From: Promicromonospora sp. Populi
GTDB lineage: Bacteria > Actinomycetota > Actinomycetes > Actinomycetales > Cellulomonadaceae
NCBI RefSeq assembly: GCF_041081105.1
Contig: NZ_CP163528.1
Location: 4,836,001-4,900,000, forward strand
DNA length: 64,000 nt
Reading direction: 5' to 3'
Shown piece by piece: positions 25,080-33,769 of this stretch. The position numbers and the translations under genes are program-made. The notes under the pieces were generated by a model, which saw only the letters and a program-made list of their open reading frames with translations, had not been told where the DNA came from and searched no databases. How positions within the stretch are numbered: position 1 is the first letter of the stretch; each line of letters starts with the position of its first letter.

Positions 25080-26306
25080 CTAGACAGTCCGAGCGTGCGG
25101 ATAGACCGGCTCCCGGTCCTGAAAGCTCAGGATGCTCGGGTTCTGGATCACGCCGTCGTGGATCTCGATCGCGCGCGAGATAGTGAGGTCCTTCGCCCAC
25201 GCGGCCGGTCCTTCCATGACCGTGCGCAGGAACGGCAGGAGCGCCTCGCTGATCTCCCAGCTTGCTGAGTTCCACAGGTACGACGGGCTGTGGTCGACGG
25301 CGTAGTAGTCCACGCCCTGGCCGACGGTGAACATCGGCTCGTCGAACGTGGTGGGCCGCGCCCAGTCGAAACCCATCCCCAGGTCGCACGAGACGTCGAC
25401 GATCAGGCTGCCCGAGGCGAACGGCTTCAGGTCCTCGGTCCGCAGGTAGGTGAGCGGGGCGGCGACGTCCTGGAGCGTGCAGTTCACGACGATGTTGTGC
25501 GATGCCAGGAACTCAGGGAGCAGGACGTTGCCGGCCTTGGTGAGGACCTCGCTGAGGTGGGTCGGGCCGTCGTCGGTGTTGAGCTGGGTGATGTGCGCGG
25601 TGTGGATCGGCGCGCCGACCGCCGCGACACCACGCTGCGTGAGGACTTGGATGTCGTGGATCCCGTGCGCCTTGAGCGCGGTCACGGCACCGCGTGCCGT
25701 CGCGCCGAAACCGATGACGACCGCGCTGAGTCGCGGCCCGTAGTCACCGGTCGAGCCGACCAGGCTCAACGCGTGCAGCACGGAGCAGTAGCCGGCGAGC
25801 TCGTTGTTCTTGTGGAACACGTGCAGGCTGAAGTCACCCCGGCGGGTCCAGTGGTTCATCGCCTCGAAGGCGATCAGCGTGAGCCGCCTGTCGATAGCGG
25901 TCTGCGTCATTCCGGCGTCCTGCACGCAGTGCGGCCACCCCCACAGAGCGCGGCCCTCGGGGATCGCGGCGACGTCGGCCGCCTGCGGCTTGGGCAGCAG
26001 CAGCACGTCTGCGGACTCGAGCACCTCGGAGCGTTCCGCGACCCTGCCCACGCGCGCCTCGAGGTAGCCGGGTGCGAGCTGGAAGTCAGCGCCGTAACCA
26101 CGCTCGACGATCATCCGCGCGCGCAGGTCCGGGTCGATCCGGTCCAGGTGATCGGGATGTACCGGCAGCCGCCGCTCGTTCTCCATCGAGGAGCCGGCAA
26201 GCAGCCCGAGGGTGAGCAGGTCGTTGCTCCGCGAGGGATCCTTCGACGACACGGTGGGGAAAGCAAGGGAACTGCGAGTGGCGTCGGAAATCGGGATTCC
26301 CATCAT
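25080..26306 (-). CDS. N5-(carboxyethyl)ornithine synthase-like / alanine-dehydrogenase-fold protein
   Basis: The 408-residue protein belongs to the alanine dehydrogenase/PNT fold. An N-terminal substrate domain (MENERRLPVHPDHLDRI, ALWGWPHCVQDA, FEAMNHW) is followed by an NAD-binding domain with VVIGFGATARGAVTALKAHG. The sequence fits carboxyethylornithine synthase, which condenses ornithine or lysine with pyruvate reductively. The first 25 residues are Ser-rich and may be untranslated; the conserved part begins near LTLGLLAGSSMENERRL. The nearness of a LysE exporter is suggestive of basic amino acid metabolism but not proof. Confidence 0.85.
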   Translation of the reverse strand: MMGIPISDATRSSLAFPTVSSKDPSRSNDLLTLGLLAGSSMENERRLPVHPDHLDRIDPDLRARMIVERGYGADFQLAPGYLEARVGRVAERSEVLESADVLLLPKPQAADVAAIPEGRALWGWPHCVQDAGMTQTAIDRRLTLIAFEAMNHWTRRGDFSLHVFHKNNELAGYCSVLHALSLVGSTGDYGPRLSAVVIGFGATARGAVTALKAHGIHDIQVLTQRGVAAVGAPIHTAHITQLNTDDGPTHLSEVLTKAGNVLLPEFLASHNIVVNCTLQDVAAPLTYLRTEDLKPFASGSLIVDVSCDLGMGFDWARPTTFDEPMFTVGQGVDYYAVDHSPSYLWNSASWEISEALLPFLRTVMEGPAAWAKDLTISRAIEIHDGVIQNPSILSFQDREPVYPHARTV

Positions 26307-26387
26307 TGGGGAACCTGGGTCAGTTCCTGCTTCGACTCTACGCCGATCTCCCGCGAGACATGACCGCCCGCGTCTACGATCACGGCC

Positions 26388-26957
26388 GTGCCTGAGCCAT
26401 CCTCACTTGCCGGCCTGTCGTTCACCGCGATCGACTTCGAGACGGCGAACCCGAAGCGCGCTTCGGTCTGCGCCGTCGGGCTGGTCAAGGTTCGTGACGG
26501 TGTCATCGTCGACTCGCTCGACACCCTCGTGCAGCCCCCGCCCGCCCACCGGACGTTCGGCCCGTACAACGTCGCGGTACATGGGATCACTGCCGATGAC
26601 GTTGTCGGAGCTCCGACCTGGGATGTCGTGTACGACAAGATCATCGAGCTCGTCGGCGGCGACATCCTGGTGGCCCACAACGCGTCGTTCGACCGGTCGG
26701 TCCTGATCCAGGCCAGTGGCGTACACGGGATCGCCGTGCCCCGGACGCGCTGGTTGTGCACACGTGACACGGCCCGCGCCTTGCTGGACCTTGCGTCCTA
26801 TCGGCTCCCCGACGTCTCGCAGGCACTGGGGATCGCCGCCCATGACCACCACGACGCGGCCGCCGACGCGCGCCAGTGCGCGCTGGTCCTGATCGAGCTG
26901 TGCCGCAGGGTCGGGCCGAACGGAACCCGGGTTCTCCAGCAGCACATCAGAGCATAG
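26388..26957 (+). CDS. DEDDh 3'-5' exonuclease (DnaQ-like)
   Basis: The 189-residue protein has the four acidic positions of the DEDDh exonucleases: FTAIDFETANPKR (D and E), HNASFDRSVL (D), and HDHHDAAADARQCA (H and D). A stand-alone epsilon-like exonuclease of this size degrades DNA or RNA from the 3' end; it could act in repair or proofreading in trans. TACGAT lies 7 bases before the GTG, pointing to a leaderless transcript. It is divergent from the dehydrogenase gene (81 bases between starts). Confidence 0.92.
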   Translation: MPEPSSLAGLSFTAIDFETANPKRASVCAVGLVKVRDGVIVDSLDTLVQPPPAHRTFGPYNVAVHGITADDVVGAPTWDVVYDKIIELVGGDILVAHNASFDRSVLIQASGVHGIAVPRTRWLCTRDTARALLDLASYRLPDVSQALGIAAHDHHDAAADARQCALVLIELCRRVGPNGTRVLQQHIRA

Positions 26958-26982
26958 TGAAGGGAGCGCGTGTGGGTTGGGC

Positions 26983-27663
26983 TCAGCGTTGAAACGCCCA
27001 CTCCACCATCAGCGGGAACTCGGCCTGCCAGAACGGGTCACCGTGGTTCCCGACCCGCTCGGTCATGACCACGTCCGCGCCGGCATCGAGCAGCGCATCC
27101 GCCCATCGGGTCGCATTCTTGCCGAACCACGGTTCCAACGACCCGGCGACAAGGTATGTACGCGGCAGCGGGCTCGGCAGCACGGGCGGCGGTTGGAAGC
27201 CGCCGCCCGGCGAGGCGCAGAAGACCGCGCCGTAGATGTCCGGATGCCGGAGCCCCATGGCGAGCGCCAGCTCACCGCTGGCCGATACGCCACAGACCGC
27301 CGCGCGTTCGGCCGGCAGGGCGACGCCGAAGCGCGACCGTACCCAGCTGCGGACCTCTTCGACGAAGAAGTGTTCGTGGGCCGCGAACCGTACCTCGTCG
27401 AACGATGGTGAGTACTCGCGAATCCGAGCCATCTCGTCCGGGTCGTTCGTCCGGTGGGTACCGACGATCATGGTGGGCAGTAGGTCGGCCGCCTCGAGGT
27501 AACCGCCCCACTGCGCGATCAGCTGCCCGTCACCAGCAAACACGACAGCTTCCGGCGGGTCGGGCGGCACGTACACGGTGACCTGCCGTCCGCCGTCGTA
27601 GTCGAAGGTCTCGGTGACGAGCTCGCCCGCGATCGGATCAGCGCGCGCCGGTTCCGACGTCAC
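26983..27663 (-). CDS. Enterochelin-esterase-like alpha/beta hydrolase, cytoplasmic
   Basis: The 226-residue protein is an esterase-D/Fes-type hydrolase. It has an N-terminal strand pair ending RQVTVYVPPD, the nucleophile elbow VCGVSASGELALAMG with Ser in GVSASG, and a late catalytic His in NHGDPFWQAE. There is no signal peptide. The GTG at 27663 overlaps the stop of the upstream secreted esterase as GTGA, so the long ORF in front was dropped. The pair could process an ester inside and outside the cell; substrate unknown. Confidence 0.85.
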   Translation of the reverse strand: MTSEPARADPIAGELVTETFDYDGGRQVTVYVPPDPPEAVVFAGDGQLIAQWGGYLEAADLLPTMIVGTHRTNDPDEMARIREYSPSFDEVRFAAHEHFFVEEVRSWVRSRFGVALPAERAAVCGVSASGELALAMGLRHPDIYGAVFCASPGGGFQPPPVLPSPLPRTYLVAGSLEPWFGKNATRWADALLDAGADVVMTERVGNHGDPFWQAEFPLMVEWAFQR

Positions 27664-28913
27664 CTGGTCGCCATCCACTGCCAGATGCTCGCGCCGTCGT
27701 GGTGCGGGTCGTTGCGAGCGACGTAGATCCACGACCAGTGTCCGGGGAAGGTGTTCCCGTCCCAGGTGACGTTGTTGTACATGCTCATGATCGAGCCGTC
27801 GATCCGCTCGTGGGCGTAGACGGTGTTGTCCTCGGGGTCCAGGGTGTCGTCGTCGGCGGAGGCCACGAGCCACGTCGGCGTTGTCATCGCCGCGAGCTCG
27901 TCGTCGGAGATGAAGTAGCCACCGGAACCGTCGCGGGGGCCGATGCCGCAGCAGATCGGCACGGAGCTCGCGAACGTCTCGGGGTGCTCGGCGACCATCT
28001 TCAGCGACATGTACCCGCCGTTGGAGCAGCCGACGACGTGGACCCGGCGCGCGTCGATCCGGTGCGCCCTGGTTACCTCCTCGATCGCCTCCAGGATGAG
28101 CGGCGCGAAGCCGTCGCCGTCGAGCATCCAGGCGGAGGTCGCCTGCGGCGCGAGCACGTAAGCGCCCTCGAAGACGTCCTGGGCCTCTGGCGTGGCGAAA
28201 CCGAGCGCGCCCCGGTTGGCCCGCAGCGGTGCCTCGTTGTCGTAGTAGTCGTATCCGTCGGTCAGCAGTCCGCCCTCACCACCACCGTGCAGCCAGACGA
28301 CGAGCGCCGCACCACGTCGACCGCTCCGGCGCGCGGGGGAGAACAGCCGGTAGTTCAGGCCCGACGCCGTCGCGTGGTAGGCGAACGCGTCGACCTCCGG
28401 ATCCGATAGCCGGCCCTGCCGGAAGGAGTCGAGCACTATCGGACCGCCCGCACCAGCGCTACGCAGGGGCTCGACCTGCGTGATCGTGTAGTCGAGGTCC
28501 AGCAGGACGTTGCGGCCGGCCCCACCCAGGTACTGCAGGGTGCCGCCGCCGTCGACCCCCCACCCGTGCTCAAGCTCCAGCGTGACCTCGCCGCGGCGTG
28601 ACCACTGCGCCGCAGTGACCACACGAGCCTGGTCGTAGGCGACGTCGCCGGTGAGCGGGTTGGTGGCGGTGACGTGCACGGCGAACGTCGCCGGAGTGAG
28701 CGACGACCGCTCCGCGCGGTTCAGGGCAGGGGAGGAGATGGCGAGCGAGGTCACCTGCTCGCCGCCGTCGAGAACCTCGGCGATCGGCGTCACCAGTGCG
28801 GAGTGGCGCTCGCGGCCGGCGGCACCGCTCGCGGCCGGTGCGCCCAGCAGGGCCGAGGCGCCGACGGTGGCGCCGGAGACGAGCAGGGTGCGGCGGGTGA
28901 TCGGGGTGCGCAT
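27660..28913 (-). CDS. Secreted (Tat) peptidase/esterase of the prolyl-oligopeptidase-like fold
   Basis: The 417-residue protein begins MRTPITRRTLLVSGATVG, a twin-arginine signal peptide with an A-x-A site near residue 30. A beta-rich N-terminal domain (about 45-190) precedes the hydrolase domain with LVVWLHGGGEGG (oxyanion), the nucleophile motif GCSNGGYMSL and a C-terminal HHDGASIWQWM His. The family resembles secreted phospholipase/carboxylesterase and polyhydroxybutyrate-depolymerase-like enzymes. AAAGGAG precedes the ATG at 28913. It is translationally coupled to the cytoplasmic esterase downstream. Confidence 0.87.
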   Translation of the reverse strand: MRTPITRRTLLVSGATVGASALLGAPAASGAAGRERHSALVTPIAEVLDGGEQVTSLAISSPALNRAERSSLTPATFAVHVTATNPLTGDVAYDQARVVTAAQWSRRGEVTLELEHGWGVDGGGTLQYLGGAGRNVLLDLDYTITQVEPLRSAGAGGPIVLDSFRQGRLSDPEVDAFAYHATASGLNYRLFSPARRSGRRGAALVVWLHGGGEGGLLTDGYDYYDNEAPLRANRGALGFATPEAQDVFEGAYVLAPQATSAWMLDGDGFAPLILEAIEEVTRAHRIDARRVHVVGCSNGGYMSLKMVAEHPETFASSVPICCGIGPRDGSGGYFISDDELAAMTTPTWLVASADDDTLDPEDNTVYAHERIDGSIMSMYNNVTWDGNTFPGHWSWIYVARNDPHHDGASIWQWMATR

Positions 28914-29086
28914 GGCTGAACTCCTTTGTTCGGGCGGCGGCGCTGCTAACCTATCCGAGGCCGTGCGAGAGAACGAGGAGGTGGTACCCGTGAACGCAGT
29001 ATCAACATGGGTGCTCCCCTCCGGGGTCATGGTCGGGCGATAGGTCGTCCCGGGAGCGCCGTCCAGCACTCCCGAAAGGCACGACC

Positions 29087-29821
29087 ATGCACTTCACTTC
29101 TGAGCAGCGCCTCGACGACGGCGTCCTCGAGCGCCAATTCATCCTCGGCGAGATCCCCGGCACCCTGTGGACGCCCGGATCCGCGTCCGCAGCCGCACCC
29201 GTCCCGCTCATCCTGATGGGCCATCCCGGCGGTCTGCACATGATGTACCCCCGGCTGGTGGCCCGGGCCCGGCACTCCGCGGCGCAGGGTTTCGCCACGG
29301 CCACCATCGAGCTCCCCGGGAGCGGTGACCGGCCCCGATCGGCCGACGCCGAGCAGGCCCGCGCCGACCTGCGCCGGGCGTTGAGGGCCGGAGAGCCGGT
29401 CGACGAGATCGTCGACCGGCTGGTCCTCCCGCTGGTCGACAAGGCGGTCCCGGAGTGGCAGACCACCCTGGACGCGCTCCTTGCACTGCCCGAGCTCGGT
29501 GGCCCGGTCGGGTTCTCGGGCGGGGTGATCGCCATCGGCGTCCGGCTGGCGGTGGTCGAACCGCGCATCGTGGCCGCCGGTCTCTTCGCCGGCAGCTTTG
29601 TGCCCCGCGTCATGTTCGACGAGGCCCGTCAGGTCAAGATTCCGCTGCACGTCCTGCTGCAGTGGGACGACGAGAACAACGACCGCCAAATGGCGCTGGA
29701 CCTGTTCGACGCCTTCGGCTCCCAGGAGAAGACGTTGCAGGCCAACCTGGGCGGGCACACCGGCGTCCCGCAGTTCGCGGGGGAGGACGCGGCCAGGTTC
29801 TTCGCCCGGCACCTGAGCTGA
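29087..29821 (+). CDS. Alpha/beta hydrolase (dienelactone-hydrolase-like)
   Basis: The 244-residue protein has the hydrolase fold: LILMGHPGGLHMMYPR (oxyanion strand), the elbow region GPVGFSGGVIAIGVRLAV, then LLQWDDENNDR with the acid and NLGGHTGVPQFAG with His. The elbow reads G-F-S-G-G, a legal G-x-S-x-G. No signal peptide. AAAGG lies upstream of the ATG. It is divergent from the secreted esterase gene (173 bases between), and the shared gap also starts from the hydrolase gene cluster. Substrate unknown. It faces the MFS gene tail-to-tail. Confidence 0.85.
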   Translation: MHFTSEQRLDDGVLERQFILGEIPGTLWTPGSASAAAPVPLILMGHPGGLHMMYPRLVARARHSAAQGFATATIELPGSGDRPRSADAEQARADLRRALRAGEPVDEIVDRLVLPLVDKAVPEWQTTLDALLALPELGGPVGFSGGVIAIGVRLAVVEPRIVAAGLFAGSFVPRVMFDEARQVKIPLHVLLQWDDENNDRQMALDLFDAFGSQEKTLQANLGGHTGVPQFAGEDAARFFARHLS

Positions 29822-29865
29822 GGCGTGGCGACGGTGCGATAACCAGACCTCGGCCGGTCCTGCGT

Positions 29866-31098
29866 TCAGTGGCCGGAGCCGTCGCGCATCGAGTCGCCCG
29901 TGTGCCACGGAAACGTGGACTGCCGGTCCGGTCCGAGCGCTGCGGGAATCCTGCGAATCGCGGGGAGCGCGATCAAGACCACCCCGACTCCGACGACCGC
30001 CCAGATCCCCGCGGCGAAGGCCGGTGAGCGGTCGTCGGAGAGCAGGCCGAGTGCTGGGCGGGCGACGGCGATACCGAGCCCAGCGAGTGCAGCGGCGACG
30101 CTGAAGATCGCTCCGCGGACGGCACGGGAGGTTGCCTCGTTGGTGTAGACGTCGACCACGGTCATCCCGAGTGCGTAGCCAAAGCCCATGACGGGTAGGA
30201 ACAGGAAAGGACCAAGGTGGTCGGCCGCCGCGGTCGACGCGAGGGCAAGCACGATGCAGACGAACGCCGCAAGCACAGCGACTCGCCGTCGACGCCGTGT
30301 GACGCTCCCGGAGATCGTGCTGCCGAGAACGCCGGCCGCGGCGAAGGCGGCGTACATCCAGCCCGTGACCTGTGGTGACAGGTCGAGATCGAGGGCGAGG
30401 GGCTGAAACAGGATGCGTGCGCTCCAGCCGAAGAAGAGGAGCAGCGCGCCGATCCATACGGCGCGCCGCACGTCGGCGCCGCGGAGCTCGCGGCGGATGC
30501 TGAGCAGGATCGAGCGCAGCCTGGTGTCGTGAGATCTCGGGACCGAGGGCAGGCGCGCCGCGAGGATCATCGCTACGACCGAGAGCCCTGCGGTGATCGC
30601 GAACGGGAGGCGCGGATCGGCGTCGTACAGGTAGCCCGCGGCCAGCAGCGAACAGACGACCGCGCTGTTACCCACAGCTCTGACCAGGCCGAACGCCTTG
30701 GCTGGATCAACTGGCGTCTCCTCCATGGCGCACAGTTCGTAGAGGTACGGTGCGGTCGCGCCTGAGTTGAGTGCCCAGAGCACGCCCCACGCGATCCAGG
30801 CGCCGAGCAGCCAGGCGTCGTTCGAGATGAACGTGATCGCTGCGAACGTGCCTGCTGAAAGTCCGCACGTGAGGAGATAGGCATTCTTGCGACCGATCCG
30901 GTCGGCGAGGACGCCCATCGGTAGCTCGCAGACGACGGACACGATCCGGAACACAGCGTCGGCAAGTAGTGCCGTGGCGAGCGAGAAGCCCAGGTCGAGC
31001 AGGTAGATCAGCCAGACCGGGAACCAGAACTGGACCTCCATCAAGAACTGCGTCGCAGCGAAGGTCCGGACTGTTCGCGATCGGAATGCGTCCCTCAT
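29866..31098 (-). CDS. MFS transporter
   Basis: The 410-residue protein has about 12 membrane helices in two halves. Helix 2-3 carries the MFS motif A-like ELPMGVLADRIGRKNAYLL, and a cytoplasmic loop with RRELRGADVRRAV separates the halves near 205. The second half includes VWIGALLLFFGWSARILF and IFSVAAALAGLGIAVARPAL. The start overlaps the stop of the upstream two-TM protein by 4 bases (ATGA), so it is the last member of a coupled three-gene unit. It most resembles drug or metabolite exporters; substrate unknown. Confidence 0.9.
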   Translation of the reverse strand: MRDAFRSRTVRTFAATQFLMEVQFWFPVWLIYLLDLGFSLATALLADAVFRIVSVVCELPMGVLADRIGRKNAYLLTCGLSAGTFAAITFISNDAWLLGAWIAWGVLWALNSGATAPYLYELCAMEETPVDPAKAFGLVRAVGNSAVVCSLLAAGYLYDADPRLPFAITAGLSVVAMILAARLPSVPRSHDTRLRSILLSIRRELRGADVRRAVWIGALLLFFGWSARILFQPLALDLDLSPQVTGWMYAAFAAAGVLGSTISGSVTRRRRRVAVLAAFVCIVLALASTAAADHLGPFLFLPVMGFGYALGMTVVDVYTNEATSRAVRGAIFSVAAALAGLGIAVARPALGLLSDDRSPAFAAGIWAVVGVGVVLIALPAIRRIPAALGPDRQSTFPWHTGDSMRDGSGH

Positions 31099-32522
31099 GA
31101 TCCGTTGTCGCGCCGGAAGAAGAGGTACACGAGCACGATCAGTGCGGAGATCACGCCGGAGCTGACGAGAATGGCGTCCGCCGGCTGGCCGGCGACCCAG
31201 GCGACGATCGACGAGCGGCCGAAGTCATAGACGGCCATGTTCGGATCGTTCGCGACGCTCCGGCCGAACTCGGTGAGCGCGAGCGCTGTTGCGAGGACAG
31301 AAGTCATCGCGATCCCCAGCAGGATGATGTCGGTAAACATCGTCGAGCGTGCCGCTCGCCGCGATCCGAGCTCAGCGAGCCGCTGGTTGCACAGGCCGAC
31401 CTTGTACTTCACCGGTGTCTCGAGAAGTTGTTCGTAGTCCCAGTAGCTCATGATCGCGTCGAGCTCGAGTCGTACTGCGCGCTTGAGGTACTTCGCCAGG
31501 TCCTGGCGTTCGAGGATGATCAGCTCGGCTCGGCGGCTGAGTCCGGTCAGGTCGGCTCTGAGGTGCTCCAGGTCGAGGCGCGAGTCTGCCGTTGCCGAGT
31601 GGGCGAGGATCCGGGACAACCGACTGTCGATGCGATCGATGACTCCATAGAACACCTGGGCGTAACGAAGGGCCTCCCACTGGTCGTTGAAGTGGCCCCC
31701 TGGGCCCATTATCGTGCGCGCATCCTCACCGTTGTCGGACCGATCGACGAACAGGTAGTTGAGCCAGCGCACCAGGTGGTCACGTTCGCCGTCGACCAGC
31801 TCGTCAGCGGGCGGGCGAGCGAACTCGGTGGTTGCAACATCCTTGACCCAGTGGCGGATCGCCTGCTCGGCAACCGGTTCGGCAGGGTCCACGATCAGGC
31901 TTCGGGTTACCCACATGGAGCGTCCGAAGTCGCGGACCTGAGCGTCGTCCTCAGCCGCTGGTGGTTCCAGGATGCTGCCGCTCTCGTCGAGCTTGCGCAG
32001 GAGCTCGAGGGCCGGATCTATGCACATCTGAACGACGGCGCGGGCCAGAGCGTCGCCGGTCTGTACAGCGTCTTGTTGGAGCGTGTCGAGCTTCTGCTCA
32101 ACCTCCGCCGGCTCAGATCCGAGGTAGCCGGTGACGTCCGACAGTGCTTCGAGGACCATCAGTCCGTGGTCGTAGACCCGGAAGGAGATCTCAAGGATCT
32201 TGGAAAGCACCGGACCCGCGCGGTTCTCAAGCGATCCGACGATCAGTTGCGGCGCTACCGTGCCGCTGAACACGTGGAGGGGACGGTCGACCGCGTTGTG
32301 ATCGATCGACTGATAGCGGTTCAGAGCTGAGGTCTCGTGCGCGTGGTCCAAGGTGATCGTGGCCGAAGCGGGACGGTCGAGCGACCGGCCGCCGAAGTGC
32401 GCGTCGACCTCGCGCTGGGCATCGGCCCAGAAGGCCGCGTAGGCGGCCGGGTCGCGCAACGAGGCACCCGGGACGATCTGATGGTCGATGACGACTGGCG
32501 TGAGGACTCGGAGATACGTCAC
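31095..32522 (-). CDS. Unrecognised protein with large soluble domain and two C-terminal membrane helices
   Basis: I do not recognise this 475-residue protein. Residues 1 to about 390 lack membrane segments and look mostly helical, with a long charged stretch of E/R/L helices at about 310-380 (RRAELIILERQDLAKYLKRA). Two helices follow near the end, IILLGIAMTSVLATALAL (about 403-420) and ILVSSGVISALIVLVYLFF (about 449-467), with a short R-R tail. That layout (big N-terminal domain, two C-terminal helices, short loop) recalls CorA-like channels, but no GMN motif is present. It overlaps both neighbours by 4 bases and lies between a membrane-anchored solute-binding protein and an MFS carrier. It may transduce or conduct in response to the bound solute. 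Confidence 0.7.
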   Translation of the reverse strand: MTYLRVLTPVVIDHQIVPGASLRDPAAYAAFWADAQREVDAHFGGRSLDRPASATITLDHAHETSALNRYQSIDHNAVDRPLHVFSGTVAPQLIVGSLENRAGPVLSKILEISFRVYDHGLMVLEALSDVTGYLGSEPAEVEQKLDTLQQDAVQTGDALARAVVQMCIDPALELLRKLDESGSILEPPAAEDDAQVRDFGRSMWVTRSLIVDPAEPVAEQAIRHWVKDVATTEFARPPADELVDGERDHLVRWLNYLFVDRSDNGEDARTIMGPGGHFNDQWEALRYAQVFYGVIDRIDSRLSRILAHSATADSRLDLEHLRADLTGLSRRAELIILERQDLAKYLKRAVRLELDAIMSYWDYEQLLETPVKYKVGLCNQRLAELGSRRAARSTMFTDIILLGIAMTSVLATALALTEFGRSVANDPNMAVYDFGRSSIVAWVAGQPADAILVSSGVISALIVLVYLFFRRDNGS

Positions 32523-33601
32523 TGCGCCTCGCCTCCAATTGTGATCGCGCGTGAATCGACGAACACGACGCGGCCGGTCGCGGGGCCGGTCGTGATCTTG
32601 ACCTGGACCAGCGGCGGTTCGGACTCCGGGGCGGCGGCGTTCGTGAACTCTGCGGGCCAGTCGAGCACTGTTGCGCCGGTGCCCCGCGGAGCAAGGAGGA
32701 TCGTTCTGCCGCGCTCGTCCAGGAGCTCGACCAGGCCGTCGGAGGTGAACGGCTCCAGCTCGACCAAGGCGGCCACGCTTCCATCGAGCCCGCCGAGCAG
32801 CTCCTGGTATTCCTCGGTCTGCTGGAACTCGACCAGTTCTCTGTTGAAGGCATCGACGAAGGTGGCGGCTTCATCGGTCCGCGCCACCATGAGATGCAAC
32901 CCCTGCGCCGATCGGACCAGCGGGCTGTCGGCACGGATGTAGTCGATGTCGGCGGCATCGCCGCTGAACTGCGGCCCGGCCGCGAGTGCTTGCCCTGCCA
33001 CGCGGCCCTCGGCCAGGACATCGATCTCACCTGAGGCAAGAGCTTCGAATCCGCTGAGCGTGGAGTCGAACTCGACCCAGTCGCTCACCGCCCGGTCGAT
33101 CTCCGGCCAGTAGTCGTAGCCCGCCACCGCGCCGACTCGAAGCGTGGAGAGATCTTCCTCCGTCGTGATCTCCGGTTCGCCTGCTCGCCGATCGTAGAAG
33201 AGCACGTACTCGAACTGGACCAGCGGCTCGGAGGCGATGAACCTTTCCGATCGAGATGCACTCGTCACAAGCGGGAACGCCGCAGCGGAGGTGCCGGACT
33301 CCACGCCCGACTCGACGAGCGACCACGAGGTGTAGCGGATCTCGGGCTGGTATCCGGCGCGCCTCAGGACTTCGGTCACGACCTCAGTCACCGGACCGCC
33401 CGACTGCGCGCTGGGGTCGACGTAGGGGGCCCATTCACTGGTCGAGATCACCACTGGCTTAGCAGGTCCTGGCGGCGCCGTCCGGATTCCGATAACAATG
33501 ATCGTCGTGGCGATGACAACCACCGCGAGAATGATCGCGGTCGGTCCCCACGCCTGGACGAAGCCCAGTAATGCCGTCCGTCGATGTGCTTTCCACGCCA
33601 C
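32519..33601 (-). CDS. Membrane-anchored periplasmic-binding-protein-like sensor
   Basis: The 360-residue protein has a short basic N-terminus, one membrane helix (PTAIILAVVVIATTIIVIGI, about 20-39), then a family-3 solute-binding fold outside: PVVISTSEWAPYVDPSAQSG, YTSWSLVESGVESGTSAA, and LSTLRVGAVAGYDYWPE. After about residue 275 comes an extra beta-rich domain of about 85 residues (LLDERGRTILLAPRGTGA, VKITTGPATGRVVFVD) that ordinary SBPs lack. No lipobox, so it is anchored by the helix. No ABC ATPase or permease accompanies it. It is coupled by a 4-base overlap to the unrecognised two-TM protein and then an MFS gene. One sampled 60-base line in this operon is 60% GC against 73% in a line of the opp ATPase gene. 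Confidence 0.78.
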   Translation of the reverse strand: MAWKAHRRTALLGFVQAWGPTAIILAVVVIATTIIVIGIRTAPPGPAKPVVISTSEWAPYVDPSAQSGGPVTEVVTEVLRRAGYQPEIRYTSWSLVESGVESGTSAAAFPLVTSASRSERFIASEPLVQFEYVLFYDRRAGEPEITTEEDLSTLRVGAVAGYDYWPEIDRAVSDWVEFDSTLSGFEALASGEIDVLAEGRVAGQALAAGPQFSGDAADIDYIRADSPLVRSAQGLHLMVARTDEAATFVDAFNRELVEFQQTEEYQELLGGLDGSVAALVELEPFTSDGLVELLDERGRTILLAPRGTGATVLDWPAEFTNAAAPESEPPLVQVKITTGPATGRVVFVDSRAITIGGEAQ

Positions 33602-33769
33602 AACGTGCCCCCTCGATCAACGTGCGGTGAAGACCAGCATGCCCAGAACTGCGTCATGGTAGCGATCGTGCTGGACATTTCACCCGCGAGACACGCGTGG
33701 TCAGGGGTGGTCTCCAGGGCGGAAAGATATTGCGTTGCCGTGCCCCTGCGGATCAAGCACCGTGTGGCC

